64,000 nucleotides of DNA from Janthinobacterium sp. GW456P (GCF_002127655.1 NZ_NEHB01000002.1:105672-169671); one strand, 5' to 3'. Positions 1 to 9,140 are shown, counted from the first letter of the stretch. The notes: generated by a model not told the origin, from the sequence alone. Program-made: numbers and translations.

Positions 1-187
1 GCAGCAGCAGGGCGAAGGCGGCCACTTCCACGCCGCGGAACACCCACATCAATATGTGGCCGGAATTGAGGTTGAAAATCACGTCCTTCCACGGCACGGG
101 GGTCTTGCGTACCCATTTGAGGATCAGCAGTTCGGCCAGCACGAAGGCCAGCATGACAAGGAAAGAGAGGGCGAAGGGGTTCATCAT
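1..187 (-). CDS. Sterol desaturase / fatty acid hydroxylase family protein (N-terminal part, cut by window edge)
   Basis: Only the first 62 codons are inside the window. The peptide begins MMNPFALSFLVML, continues through a hydrophobic segment, and then reads VPWKDVIFNLNSGHILMW. A short membrane helix followed by a D-x(3)-N-x-N-S-G-H stretch is what I associate with the N-terminus of the sterol desaturase / ERG3-type di-iron membrane hydroxylases, but the histidine clusters that define the family lie outside the window. The ATG overlaps the stop of the PAP2 gene in an ATGA arrangement, so it is the last visible gene of the six-gene lipid-like cluster. A different membrane protein cannot be excluded. 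Confidence 0.6.
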   Translation of the reverse strand, partial: MMNPFALSFLVMLAFVLAELLILKWVRKTPVPWKDVIFNLNSGHILMWVFRGVEVAAFALLL

Positions 188-822
188 GATGCGGTTTCAG
201 TGGAAATGGCGCGGCGAGCTGTCCAGAATACCTGCATTTTCGCCAGCATGCCGCCAGCGATGCCGACAGCCAGGCCGGCGGCCAGGTCGATGCTCACGTG
301 CCGGCGCAGGGCGATGATGGCATAGCAGATGGCCACGCCCAGCACCAGGACCAGCGCGGAGCGCAGCATCTGGCGTGTGTCGCACAGGGCCCACACGCAC
401 AGCAATGTCAGGGCGCCATGCAGTGAGGGCAGGCAGTTTTGCGCGGAATCCGCCGCCTGCAGCATGCGCAGCGCCTGCGTGCTCCAGGCACTGCCCTCGC
501 CCACGGGCGGATACGCGAGCGTAGTCGGATACAGCAGGAAGACCACGCCGCACATGACGGCGGAAAGCGCCATGGCGCGCGCCAGCCAGCGCACGCGGGG
601 CGCATCGGCCGCCAGGTAGGCATAGGGAATCAGGATGAAAAACGACAGGTACAGCCAGATGGCGGCGTCCGTGTAGGGAATGGCGCGGTCGAGCGCCGTT
701 TCCGGCAGGAGTATCCCCTGCCCTTGCAGCACATCGCTGGAAAAATACACGAGGCCGACGCTGCCCCAGCCGGCCAGCAAATGCAGCAGGCGGCCGCGTA
801 CGGTCATGGAAGAAGGGTTCAT
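184..822 (-). CDS. PAP2-family membrane phosphatase
   Basis: This 212-residue protein has about five or six hydrophobic segments and two PAP2-type active-site motifs: NCLPSLHG (the C2 motif, PSxH) and RRHVSIDLAAG (the C3 motif, R-x(1,5)-H-x(3)-D). The classical C1 motif K-x6-RP is not evident, as in the PAP2_3 (inositol phosphorylceramide synthase-like) branch. It should act in the inner membrane on a phosphorylated lipid or lipid headgroup, by dephosphorylation or headgroup transfer. Its start codon overlaps the stop of the adenylating-enzyme gene (ATGA) and its stop overlaps the sterol-desaturase-like start, so the three are probably translationally coupled. The substrate is unknown. Confidence 0.8.
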   Translation of the reverse strand: MNPSSMTVRGRLLHLLAGWGSVGLVYFSSDVLQGQGILLPETALDRAIPYTDAAIWLYLSFFILIPYAYLAADAPRVRWLARAMALSAVMCGVVFLLYPTTLAYPPVGEGSAWSTQALRMLQAADSAQNCLPSLHGALTLLCVWALCDTRQMLRSALVLVLGVAICYAIIALRRHVSIDLAAGLAVGIAGGMLAKMQVFWTARRAISTETAS

Positions 823-2120
823 GCAGTCGCAAGGCGCCGGATGCGGCGCCGTTTCATGGTGGGGTCAAAGGGAGGTAATTCGCCGCTCGTCGTCCAGGCC
901 AGGCCGTCGACGGCCACGCCCAGGCCGCGCAGCACCGTTGCAAGGTGCGCGCGCAGGGCCGCCAGGCCAGCGTCGTCGAGCGCCGCGTGCAGCTGCAGGG
1001 CGCTGTCGCCCGACTGCAGCAGGCGGTAGTCGGCGTCCGCCGGCAAGGCTTGCGCAAACGCGCGCGTCAGCACGTCGGCAAACACGGCCACGGTTGCGCT
1101 TTGCGCCGATGGCAAGGAGGGCAAAAGCAGCATATCGTCGCAGCGCCCTTCGATGCCGTCGATGGCGCGCGTGGTGCGGCCGCACGGGCATGGCGTGGCG
1201 CGCGCGATCAAAATATCGTCGAGGCGGTAGCGCACGATGGGCTGGGTGATGCGCGTAAAGTCCGTAATCACGGGCACAAAACGACGCTGTTCATCGTCCA
1301 GCCACTGCGGCTCGATGTGCACGTATTCCTCGTTCAGATGCAGCACGCCGTGTTCGCAGCTGCTGGCGAGGAAACCCTCCGTCGCCTGGTAGATTTCATG
1401 CACGGCACCGAACGCCTGCACGATCAGCGCGCGGTCCTGCGCTTCCAGCACTTCGGCCACAGAGATGACTTTTTTCGGCGCCAGCACCAGGCTGCCTTCG
1501 ATCACGCGCAAGGCCAGCTGGCGCAGTACCTGGGCCGGCGCGACGATCACGGAGGGTTGATAGCGCGCCAGCTGCGCGCACAGGCTGTCGAACGGCTGGA
1601 ACAGGTCGTAGAAGGCAAAGGTCAGCCACGGCGAGCGCACGGCCGTATACAGATTGCTGTTCGCGCGCAGGAACAGCGCGACCTTTTCGCCGGAAAACAG
1701 GCCATCGGGCAGCGCCTTGGCCAGCATCACGCCCGCCCATTGGGCCTTTTCGCGGGGACTGACGGTAAACACGGCGCGCCGCGACGAGGTGCCCGAGGAC
1801 AGGCCCACGGTGATGTCGCCCACGGCCGGCGTGAAGTCGCGGCTATGCTCGGCCGCCATGGCCGCCTCCATCGCCTGCGCCAACGTGATCCCTTCCGTGT
1901 TCATGGCATCGAAATGCTCGAGCATCAGCGCCTTGTTCATCGTCGGCCACTGCGCCAGCGGCAGCTTGCGGTACGGCGCAAAATACGTGCTGCGCGCGCA
2001 CAGCACATCGATGAAACGCGCCAGTTGCCGCTGCTGGTAGGCATCGAGCTGCGCGCGGCTTGCGAAACGCAGACGGCGCGTGCGCCAGTACGACAATAAC
2101 AGCCAGACAATACGCTTCAC
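819..2120 (-). CDS. PaaK/CapK (F390-synthetase-like) adenylate-forming enzyme
   Basis: The 433-residue protein belongs to the acyl/aryl adenylate-forming superfamily. It has the serine/glycine-rich phosphate loop GLSSGTSSRRAVF at about residues 107-119, an IYQATEGFL motif (the A5 region, normally Y-x-x-TE) near residue 240, and VRYRLDDI, where the conserved ribose-binding aspartate is expected. It should activate a carboxylate with ATP, either making a CoA thioester or transferring the acyl group in another way. Translation starts at GTG, and GTGA overlaps the stop of the MBL-fold gene. In OleC of the olefin pathway a related AMP-binding fold closes a beta-lactone, so that chemistry is possible here, but this is only an inference from the neighbours. 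Confidence 0.8.
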   Translation of the reverse strand: MKRIVWLLLSYWRTRRLRFASRAQLDAYQQRQLARFIDVLCARSTYFAPYRKLPLAQWPTMNKALMLEHFDAMNTEGITLAQAMEAAMAAEHSRDFTPAVGDITVGLSSGTSSRRAVFTVSPREKAQWAGVMLAKALPDGLFSGEKVALFLRANSNLYTAVRSPWLTFAFYDLFQPFDSLCAQLARYQPSVIVAPAQVLRQLALRVIEGSLVLAPKKVISVAEVLEAQDRALIVQAFGAVHEIYQATEGFLASSCEHGVLHLNEEYVHIEPQWLDDEQRRFVPVITDFTRITQPIVRYRLDDILIARATPCPCGRTTRAIDGIEGRCDDMLLLPSLPSAQSATVAVFADVLTRAFAQALPADADYRLLQSGDSALQLHAALDDAGLAALRAHLATVLRGLGVAVDGLAWTTSGELPPFDPTMKRRRIRRLATA

Positions 2121-2947
2121 GGGCGGCCCGCCACGGCGACATAATCAGCCGTATCTTCATGCGTGATGCGGATGCGCGCGTTGCCCGACCGGTGCAGCTG
2201 GTGCAAGCGGTTCAGGGTGGCATAGTACGGCGCGCGCTTGTGCTGGATGAGGAACGACAGTTCGGACGGTCCGCGCAGCTGCTGGAAGCTTTCCGGCACC
2301 CAGGCCGCGTCCGACGCCAGCAGGGTCCAGCCGCCCTCCTGCAGCACGAAGGCGCCCAGATGGCCGATGGCGTGGCCGGGCAAGTCGACGATGTAGATCT
2401 CGCCCGTGCCGCTGACGTCGCGCCCGTGCGTAAACGGCAGCAAGGCCGCCGGCAAGGCCGTCTCGGGCACGCTTTCCACGAAATCGAGGCGGTCCGCGAT
2501 GTCGGGTGGCAGCAGCTCGGGCACGAAGGCCTGGCGCACGGCGGCCACGCCGGACAATCCGCGCACGGCATCCCAGCCCGTTTTGGAGGCCATCAGCCGC
2601 GCGCCGGGAAAGTCGCGCAGGCCGGCGATATGGTCGGCGTGGAAGTGCGACAGCAGCAAGGTGTGGATGTCGCCGGGCGATACGCCATGTGCGCGCAGCT
2701 GGCCGTGCAGCGACTCGTTCTCGTCGAACGAAATCGGCGTCACCCACGCGTACAGGCGGTACACGCCTTTCGACGTGGCGGCGCGGAAGTGCTCGGCGTA
2801 TCCCGTGTCCCACAGGTACAGGCCCGCGCGCGTCTCGATCAGGTAGGCGCGCGAAGGGAAGCAGCGGCTGGCCAGCCCGCTGCCTTTCAAGACCATGCAC
2901 GACGGATGGGTGCAGTGGCCGACGCGAAATGCGGTGATGTTAGCCAT
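2117..2947 (-). CDS. MBL-fold metallo-hydrolase
   Basis: This is a 276-residue metallo-beta-lactamase-fold protein. The zinc signature SHFHADHIAG (H-x-H-x-D-H) is at about residue 112, with later conserved elements PGHAIGHLGAF and LLASDAAW. I chose the ATG giving MANITAFRVGHC because the frame upstream of it is low-complexity and arginine-rich, and because this start overlaps the preceding SDR gene by 8 bp. MBL-fold enzymes of this type hydrolyse lactones, thioesters or phosphodiesters. In this cluster it occupies the place that the alpha/beta hydrolase OleB has in Ole pathways, so a thioester or beta-lactone substrate is a reasonable guess, not something the sequence shows. Confidence 0.82.
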   Translation of the reverse strand: MANITAFRVGHCTHPSCMVLKGSGLASRCFPSRAYLIETRAGLYLWDTGYAEHFRAATSKGVYRLYAWVTPISFDENESLHGQLRAHGVSPGDIHTLLLSHFHADHIAGLRDFPGARLMASKTGWDAVRGLSGVAAVRQAFVPELLPPDIADRLDFVESVPETALPAALLPFTHGRDVSGTGEIYIVDLPGHAIGHLGAFVLQEGGWTLLASDAAWVPESFQQLRGPSELSFLIQHKRAPYYATLNRLHQLHRSGNARIRITHEDTADYVAVAGRP

Positions 2948-3977
2948 TGCGCTCCTTGCCCACCTTGTGCGCCGCCGCTTCCTGGCGCATCCACTGCGCC
3001 GTGCGGGCGATGCCGTCCTGCAGGCTGACGACGGGACGGTAGCCGAGCACCTTGCGCGCCTTGGCATTATCGAGCGTCATGTCGAAACTGAGCGCGCCGA
3101 TGCTGTACGGCGTCAGTGATGGTTCGCGGCGCGTAAAGCGCGAGGCGAACTGCATCAGTCGCGCCACCAGCGCCAGCACGCGGTATGGCACGCTGACGAT
3201 CTCGAACGGCTGCTGCAGGTGTTCGCAGAACAAGGTGCGCAAAATGTCGCACAGGCGCGCCGGCTCGCCATTCGTGATGTTGAAGGCGGCGCCGGAAGCG
3301 ATGGTCTTGTGCACGGTGGCCAGCCACATCGCGTGCACGACATTGTCGACATAGGTGACGTCGATGGTGGCCGCGCCGCCGTTGGGCAGCGGCAGCTTGC
3401 CGCCGCGCTCCTGCAGCACGCGCGCCAGGCGCGGAATCAGGACCTGGTCATGCGGGCCGAAGATGGCGCGCGGGCGCAGGATCACGCACGTCATGCCGCG
3501 GTGGCGGTCGACGCACTCCTGCACCAGTTTCTCCGCCATCGCTTTCGAACGCGCGTACGCATTGACGAAAGCGTCGGGGCGGAAGGTTTCCGGCACCTCG
3601 TAGCGGTTGCGGTAATCGAAATAGATGGCCGGGGTCGAGATGTGCACGAAGCGCGCCACGTGCAGGCTGGCAGCCGCGCGCAACAGCTGGGCCGTGGCCG
3701 TGACGTTGGCGGCGATGAAGTCGCGCTCCGCGCCCCAGGGCGACGACAGCGCGGCGCAGTGCCAGACGGCGTCCATGCCGCGCACCAGTTCATCGACCTG
3801 GCGCGGCGTGGCCTGCGCCAGGTCGAGCGCCACGAATTGCGCGCCCATGCGTTCCAGTTCGCGCCCCACGGCGGCGTTGCGGCCCGTGGCGCGCACTTCC
3901 ACGCCCTGCGCCAGCAGGGTGCGCACGGCATTGCGCCCCAGCCCGCCTGTCGCTCCCGTGACCAGTATCCGCCTCAT
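2940..3977 (-). CDS. NAD(P)-dependent epimerase/3-beta-hydroxysteroid-dehydrogenase-like SDR
   Basis: This 345-residue extended short-chain dehydrogenase starts with the Rossmann motif TGATGGLGRNAV. It has the catalytic pair in NAYARSKAMAEK (Y-x3-K at about residue 145-149) and a RPRAIFGPHD segment typical of 3-beta-HSD/NSDHL-like enzymes. The ATG at MRRILVTG is preceded by AAGGTGG, which supports this start over one seven codons upstream. It probably reduces or oxidises a beta-keto or beta-hydroxy group, matching the product expected from the ketoacyl synthase III immediately upstream (10-bp gap). OleD of the olefin pathway belongs to the same subfamily. The substrate cannot be read from the sequence. 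Confidence 0.82.
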   Translation of the reverse strand: MRRILVTGATGGLGRNAVRTLLAQGVEVRATGRNAAVGRELERMGAQFVALDLAQATPRQVDELVRGMDAVWHCAALSSPWGAERDFIAANVTATAQLLRAAASLHVARFVHISTPAIYFDYRNRYEVPETFRPDAFVNAYARSKAMAEKLVQECVDRHRGMTCVILRPRAIFGPHDQVLIPRLARVLQERGGKLPLPNGGAATIDVTYVDNVVHAMWLATVHKTIASGAAFNITNGEPARLCDILRTLFCEHLQQPFEIVSVPYRVLALVARLMQFASRFTRREPSLTPYSIGALSFDMTLDNAKARKVLGYRPVVSLQDGIARTAQWMRQEAAAHKVGKERNG

Positions 3978-3987
3978 CGCACCACCT

Positions 3988-4968
3988 TCACAGGTCAAGA
4001 ATCATGCCGCCGATGGTCAGGCCCGCGGCCGTGCCCATCATCAGCAAACGCTGGCCCGCCACGGCCCGCCCCGTCATCACCGCCTCGTGCAGGGCGGTGG
4101 GCAGGGACGCGGCCACCTGGTTGCCGTGCGTTTCAAAGATCTTGATGATTTTAGCATCGGGAACGTCGAGGATGCGCGCCGCATGCGCGAGGCCCAGCGG
4201 GCTGGCCTGATGGGGCACGACCACGTCGACTTTTTCCAGGCCCGCACCCGATTCCAGCATCAATTCCGCGAGGAAATCCGGCATCACCTTGACGGCCAGG
4301 CGGAACACGGCCTTGCCATCCATGCGGAACAGGTAGTCGCCCGGCTCGCAGCCGTTGCGGGGGTTGCGCTCGGTGCCGCCGCCGCGAATTTCGCAGTAGC
4401 GCCGCCCTTCCGGATACGTGCCCATCTTGTAGGCGCGGATGCCGGCGCTGCCGTCGCCACGCTCGACGATGACGGCGGCCGCGCCGTCGCCAAAGATCAT
4501 CGACGCTTCGGGCTCGCTCCAGTCGACGCCGCGCGAAGCGAGGTCGGACGAGACGATGGCGATGCGGCGGTAGGCGCCGCCGGCCAGCATGGACGCGGCC
4601 ACGCGGAAGGCGGCCATGAAACTGAGGCAGCTGGCGTTGACGTCGAAGCTTTGCGTGCCTGGCGGCAAGCCCGCATGTTCGGCCACGAAGCAGGCCGTGT
4701 TCGGCAACGCTTGCTCGGGCACGCCATTGGCGCAAATCAGCAGGTCAATGTCGCAGGGACGCAGGCTGGCATTCTTCAGCGCGTCGAGCAGGGCTGCGGC
4801 GCCCAGCTGGCTTTGCGATTCATCGGGCGCGGCGACAAAGCGCGACAGCACGCCGCTCTTGCGCAGGGTGTAGCCGTCCGGATGGCCCAAGGTCAGGTCC
4901 AGGCTGGCGGAAGTCACGCTCAGCGACGGCACGGCTTTGCCCGTCGCGATCAGGCGAACTGGAATCAT
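3988..4968 (-). CDS. 3-oxoacyl-ACP synthase III family protein (KASIII/thiolase fold)
   Basis: The 326-residue protein keeps the KASIII catalytic triad: Cys in VNASCLSFM (about residue 111), His in VPHQAS (about 250) and Asn in THGNQVAAS (about 280). The C-terminal GTAAGLTIGGMILDL is the usual family ending. It should perform a decarboxylative or head-to-head Claisen condensation of an acyl thioester. It is the first gene of the minus-strand cluster, so it likely makes the committed beta-keto intermediate that the SDR, MBL hydrolase and adenylating enzyme process. The sequence looks unlike housekeeping FabH and closer to the accessory OleA/secondary-metabolite group, but that placement needs a tree. 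Confidence 0.85.
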   Translation of the reverse strand: MIPVRLIATGKAVPSLSVTSASLDLTLGHPDGYTLRKSGVLSRFVAAPDESQSQLGAAALLDALKNASLRPCDIDLLICANGVPEQALPNTACFVAEHAGLPPGTQSFDVNASCLSFMAAFRVAASMLAGGAYRRIAIVSSDLASRGVDWSEPEASMIFGDGAAAVIVERGDGSAGIRAYKMGTYPEGRRYCEIRGGGTERNPRNGCEPGDYLFRMDGKAVFRLAVKVMPDFLAELMLESGAGLEKVDVVVPHQASPLGLAHAARILDVPDAKIIKIFETHGNQVAASLPTALHEAVMTGRAVAGQRLLMMGTAAGLTIGGMILDL

Positions 4969-5005
4969 GTTGGCCTTAACAAAGTAAAGTAAATATGGTT
5001 ATGAA

Positions 5006-5914
5006 TTAATCACGTGCCAGCGGCGGCAATGCAACCCCGCAGTTCTTGCAGAAATTGGCATCGTCATCGAGCCCTTCTTTCAGGCACGTGGGACAGGTAC
5101 GCGTGGTGACCAGCTTGGAACTGCGCTGTACCGTCATTTCGGCACTGATAATGCCGGTAGGCACGGCCAGGATGCCCCAGCCCAGCAGCATCATCAGCGA
5201 AGCGATGCTGCGCCCGATATCGGTCTTCGGCGTGATATCGCCGAAACCGACCGTGGTCATGGTGCTGATGGCCCAGTATATCGACGTGGGGATGCTGCTG
5301 TAACCGTTTTCCGGCCCTTCCACCACGTACATCACCGTACCGAGCAGAAAGACCACCATCATGACGAACGACAGGAAGATGAGGATCTTGCGCCGGCTGG
5401 CCAGCAAGGCCCGCCCCAGCACCGTGTATTCATGCACGTACGACGTGAGCTTGAGGATACGGAACATGCGCAGCAGGCGCAAAATGCGCACGTCGATCAG
5501 CACGTGCGCACCGGGCAGCAGCAAACCGATGTAAGTTGGCACGATGGCCAGCAAGTCGATAATGCCGAAAAAACTCTTGGCGTAACGCACCGGATGCTGC
5601 AGGCACGACAGGCGGGCGAAATACTCGATGGTAAATAAAATGGTGAAAAACCATTCCAGCGCCGTCAGCCAGGTGCCATAGCGCTCGGCCACGGAGGCGA
5701 CACTGCTGAGCACGACCACCGTCACGCTGATCAGGATGGCGGCGATCAGCAGCAGGTCGAAAGCGCGGCCCGTGCGCGTTTCCGCCTCGAAGATGACGGT
5801 GTACACCTGTTCGCGCCAGCCCCGCTCGGGCTTGCCATATTTCTGTTGCGTTTCCTGCGCGGCAATTTGCTGCGGCGTCAACGGGGCCGCCCCGTTCTTC
5901 GTCGCGGCTTTCAT
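5006..5914 (-). CDS. Voltage-gated-type potassium channel with C-terminal zinc ribbon
   Basis: This 302-residue ion channel has the six-helix Kv layout. The voltage-sensor helix carries regularly spaced arginines (RILRLLRMFRILKL) and the pore loop carries the K+ selectivity filter TTVGFGD. After the last helix comes a short tail with CPTC and CKNCG, a zinc-ribbon of two Cys pairs. I prefer the ATG giving MKAATKNG; a TTG 15 codons upstream is in frame but lies in an AT-rich stretch that looks like promoter DNA. The protein should conduct K+ across the inner membrane. The KefC-type antiporter gene follows upstream on the same strand, so the two may work together in potassium or pH homeostasis. 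Confidence 0.88.
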   Translation of the reverse strand: MKAATKNGAAPLTPQQIAAQETQQKYGKPERGWREQVYTVIFEAETRTGRAFDLLLIAAILISVTVVVLSSVASVAERYGTWLTALEWFFTILFTIEYFARLSCLQHPVRYAKSFFGIIDLLAIVPTYIGLLLPGAHVLIDVRILRLLRMFRILKLTSYVHEYTVLGRALLASRRKILIFLSFVMMVVFLLGTVMYVVEGPENGYSSIPTSIYWAISTMTTVGFGDITPKTDIGRSIASLMMLLGWGILAVPTGIISAEMTVQRSSKLVTTRTCPTCLKEGLDDDANFCKNCGVALPPLARD

Positions 5915-5995
5915 GTGGTTAGTGTGCTCATATACTATTATTGTATAGATAATTGACAAAGCACGGCGACACGCACGTTTGCACTAAGGTTTGCC

Positions 5996-7747
5996 CTACG
6001 ACAATTTTTTCGCCAGCAGCACGGCATTGCGCCGGTCGCGCTCCGCTTGCACGATGTCCGTCGTGCGCGCTTCCGACAGGCCCACCGTGTGCAGCACGGT
6101 GGCCGTCAGCTGCAGCGCCGATTCCAGCGCCTCGGGCACGACCAGGGTGGCGCCCGCCTGTATCAGGGCCAACGCATGCGCCTCGTCGCGGGCGCGCGCA
6201 TACACGGGCAACTGCGGATATTCGCGGCGGATCGATTTGACGGCATGCAGCACGGACGCCGCATGGTCCATCGTCAGCACCACGGCGGCGGCCCGGTCTG
6301 CATTCACTTTTTGCAGCAGTTCCGCGCGCGAGGCATCGCCGAAATACACGGGGAAACCGCGCGGATGCAGGGTCGTCACCAGGCGCGCATCATTTTCAAT
6401 CGCCACATAGGCGATATCCTGCTCCGTCAGCACCTTGGCCAGCAACTGCCCCACCCGGCCGAAACCGGCGATGATGACGGTGCTGCCCTGCGGCGGCAGC
6501 GCGTCGTGCGCCAGGTCTGCCAGCTGATGATGATGGCGCTGTTCCCACCAGTTGCCGAACGCGCGCGCGGCCTTGGCCAGCGCCGGCGTGGCAAACAGGC
6601 TCAGGCCCACCACCAGCATGACGAACTGCGCCACCTGCGGGCCGATCAGCTTGGTACCCAGCGCATACGCGACGACGATGAAGGCAAATTCGCCGCCCTG
6701 CCCCAGCAGCACGCCCGTTTCCACGGCGCGCCCCCAGTGAAAGCCGCCGATGCGAAAAATCACGCTGATGACCAGGGTTTTCAAGGCAAACAGGCTCAGC
6801 ACGGCCAGGGGTATCAGGACAGGCGACTTGAGGATTTCGCGCACATCGATCTGCATGCCCACCGACATGAAGAACAGCCCCATCAACAAACCTTTAAAAG
6901 GCTCGATCGTCACTTCCACTTCGTGGCGAAATTCCGTTTCCGCCAGCAGCAGGCCGGCCAGCAAGGCGCCCAGCGCCATTGACAGGCCCGCCAGATACGT
7001 CAGCCCCGCGATGCCGAGGGTGCTGAGCAGGGTCAGAGCCATGAACACGTCGGGCTGGTGCTTCTTGACGAAAAACTGGAACAGGGGGCGAATGACGCGG
7101 CGTCCCAGCAGATAGATCAACAGGATGGCGCCGGCCGATTTCACGGCCGCAAAGCTGAGCAGATAGGCCAGATCGTCGCTGCGCCCGCTGGCGAACACGT
7201 CGATCAGGATGAACAGCGGCACCACCATCAGATCCTGGAACATCAGAATGGAAAAGCCCGCCTGGCCGGCCGGCGTCTGCAGCGAGCGCTGGTCCGTCAG
7301 CAACTGCATCACCACGGCCGTCGACGACAGCGACAACACCAGGCCCAGCACGATGGACGCTTCCAGCGACAGGCCAAAGTAATACGCGACGCCGCCGATC
7401 AGGCAGGCGCTGACGGCCACCTGCCCCACGCCCGCGCCGAACACCCAGCGCCGCAGCGCCCACAGCCGCTCCGTCGACAATTCCAGGCCAATCATGAACA
7501 TCAAAAACATCACGCCCAGCTCGGCCAGGCCGCTGACCTGCTCGGCGCGGACGAACGAAAAATACGTCAGCCACGTGAAATCGCCGGCCCACAGGCCGAA
7601 GCCGAACGGGCCGAACAGGGCGCCCACGGCCAGGAAGCCGAGCACCTGGTTAACCTTCAGGCGTTGCAATAGCGGAATAAAAATCCCGGCAAGAGCGAGA
7701 AACAGCAAGGTTTCCCGCAGATACGGTAAGGCGTGTTGCTCTTCCAA
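5996..7747 (-). CDS. CPA2-family (KefB/KefC-type) monovalent cation:proton antiporter
   Basis: The protein (583 residues from the chosen start) has about 12 membrane helices of the Na+/H+ exchanger fold, including GELGVMFLMFMIGLEL-like and LSSTAVVMQLL segments. These are followed from about residue 410 by a TrkA-N/RCK Rossmann domain (VIIAGFGRVGQLLAK). It lacks the recognisable glutathione-gating loop and a KefF partner, so I call it only KefB/KefC-type. The start is a TTG with AGGA five bases upstream; the ATG 16 codons further upstream has no ribosome-binding site. It probably exchanges K+ (or Na+) for protons. Confidence 0.87.
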   Translation of the reverse strand: MEEQHALPYLRETLLFLALAGIFIPLLQRLKVNQVLGFLAVGALFGPFGFGLWAGDFTWLTYFSFVRAEQVSGLAELGVMFLMFMIGLELSTERLWALRRWVFGAGVGQVAVSACLIGGVAYYFGLSLEASIVLGLVLSLSSTAVVMQLLTDQRSLQTPAGQAGFSILMFQDLMVVPLFILIDVFASGRSDDLAYLLSFAAVKSAGAILLIYLLGRRVIRPLFQFFVKKHQPDVFMALTLLSTLGIAGLTYLAGLSMALGALLAGLLLAETEFRHEVEVTIEPFKGLLMGLFFMSVGMQIDVREILKSPVLIPLAVLSLFALKTLVISVIFRIGGFHWGRAVETGVLLGQGGEFAFIVVAYALGTKLIGPQVAQFVMLVVGLSLFATPALAKAARAFGNWWEQRHHHQLADLAHDALPPQGSTVIIAGFGRVGQLLAKVLTEQDIAYVAIENDARLVTTLHPRGFPVYFGDASRAELLQKVNADRAAAVVLTMDHAASVLHAVKSIRREYPQLPVYARARDEAHALALIQAGATLVVPEALESALQLTATVLHTVGLSEARTTDIVQAERDRRNAVLLAKKLS

Positions 7748-7865
7748 AATAGTCCTAACTGAATGACATCCATGCTGAATTGATAATTGTCGCATGTACT
7801 GCTACGGCGACGTCAGTGTACACGCGATATTTTTGCTGCAAGGCAATATATTTATGCCATGCGCC

Positions 7866-9098
7866 CTATTTCGGCGGCGCCAGCATATCGGCACGGGGGC
7901 GGTCCCAGCCCGGCACATAGGCGGGACAAGGCCGGCTGCGGAATTGCTGCAGTTCCACGGTCGTAAAGTTGGGCAGCATGCCGGGGTTGAAGCGCACATC
8001 CGTCAGCTTGTCCGCATTCAAGCGGGGCATGCGGGCAAAGCGGAACCAGGCATCGACATAGCAATTGTCTTCCTGCAAGGCGCGCAAGGCGGCCAAGCTG
8101 CCGGCCGCCTGGGCGGAGACGGCGATGCCGGGCGCCAGTTGCCGGCCTTGCTTGCTGGTTTCCGCCAGGCCGGCCGGGCAGGCGGCGGGCGCCAGCGCTC
8201 CGGGCAGCAGGCTCAGGGTGCCGCGCCGCAGGGTGTACACGTCCGTCTTGCTGTCGAGCGAGACGTAGATCCAGCACAGCGGGTTGCTGGGAAACGCCGT
8301 CATCGCCACGTCCCACACGCGCGTGCCGGGATCGAGCCGCTGCACGGCCGCCTCGATGCGCGTACGGCCGAGGGCCGAGGCCACGCCTTGCGTGCCGATG
8401 AAGGTGGCGGCCAGCGCGAAGGCCAGCAGCAACGGCCCGCGTCCGGCCGGTCCGGCGCGTCCTTGCAGCACGGCCAGCACCGCGCCCAGCCCCAGCAAGA
8501 CGGCCAGCGCGGCGGGCGCCAGATAGGTTTTATAGGTAAAGAAGCACAGGGCCGCCGCCAGCCCCGCCAGCAGCACGCTTTTGACGATGCGGTAGCGCAA
8601 GGACATGATCACGGGCACGCCCAGCAACACCCAGAACATGGGTTCGACGATGAAGACCATGTCGCCATACAGCCAGCGGCTGTTGAACGGGTAAAACGGG
8701 TGCAAGCCATAGGAATTGAGGAAATCCATGCCCATGTGCAAGCAGAATCCCAGCAGCAGACAAGCCGCCAGGCCGATGCGGGCGGGCACGCTTTCCTTGA
8801 GCAAGCGCCGGGCGCCGGGCCACAGCAGCCACAGCAAGGCCAGCAACAGCAGCGCCTGCGGCAAGGCCAGCAGCAAGGTATGCGTGTGGCCCCGGTGGTG
8901 CAGCATGTAGCCGAACGGGCGCGGCAGCAGCCTGGTCAGCACCAGGTCCAGGTCGGGCGCGTTGCTGGCAAACCAGGCCGTAAACAGAAACAGCGCGCGC
9001 CGGGTGCGCTGTGCGGGGGCTTGCGGCTCGGGCGGCAGGCTGCGGTGTACCAGTTCGCCGACCCCGAGGCCGATGACCGAATGCGTAATATTATCCAT
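7866..9098 (-). CDS. YdjM/YbcI-like membrane-bound metal-dependent hydrolase
   Basis: The 410-residue protein begins MDNITHSVIGLGVGEL and has the H-R-G-H-T-H motif (LHHRGHTHTLL) and a later CLHMGMDFLNSYG, which together form the metal-site pattern of the LexA-binding inner-membrane hydrolase family (PF04307). Several hydrophobic helices span about residues 70-260, followed by a soluble C-terminal domain. Family members are membrane proteins whose substrate is not firmly known. It lies alone between the KefC-type gene and the DUF4401 gene, and no operon partner is obvious. Confidence 0.8.
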   Translation of the reverse strand: MDNITHSVIGLGVGELVHRSLPPEPQAPAQRTRRALFLFTAWFASNAPDLDLVLTRLLPRPFGYMLHHRGHTHTLLLALPQALLLLALLWLLWPGARRLLKESVPARIGLAACLLLGFCLHMGMDFLNSYGLHPFYPFNSRWLYGDMVFIVEPMFWVLLGVPVIMSLRYRIVKSVLLAGLAAALCFFTYKTYLAPAALAVLLGLGAVLAVLQGRAGPAGRGPLLLAFALAATFIGTQGVASALGRTRIEAAVQRLDPGTRVWDVAMTAFPSNPLCWIYVSLDSKTDVYTLRRGTLSLLPGALAPAACPAGLAETSKQGRQLAPGIAVSAQAAGSLAALRALQEDNCYVDAWFRFARMPRLNADKLTDVRFNPGMLPNFTTVELQQFRSRPCPAYVPGWDRPRADMLAPPK

Positions 9099-9140
9099 CG
9101 GGCAATTTTACAGGATGGCCGCCCCGGTGTTCTTTTTGCG

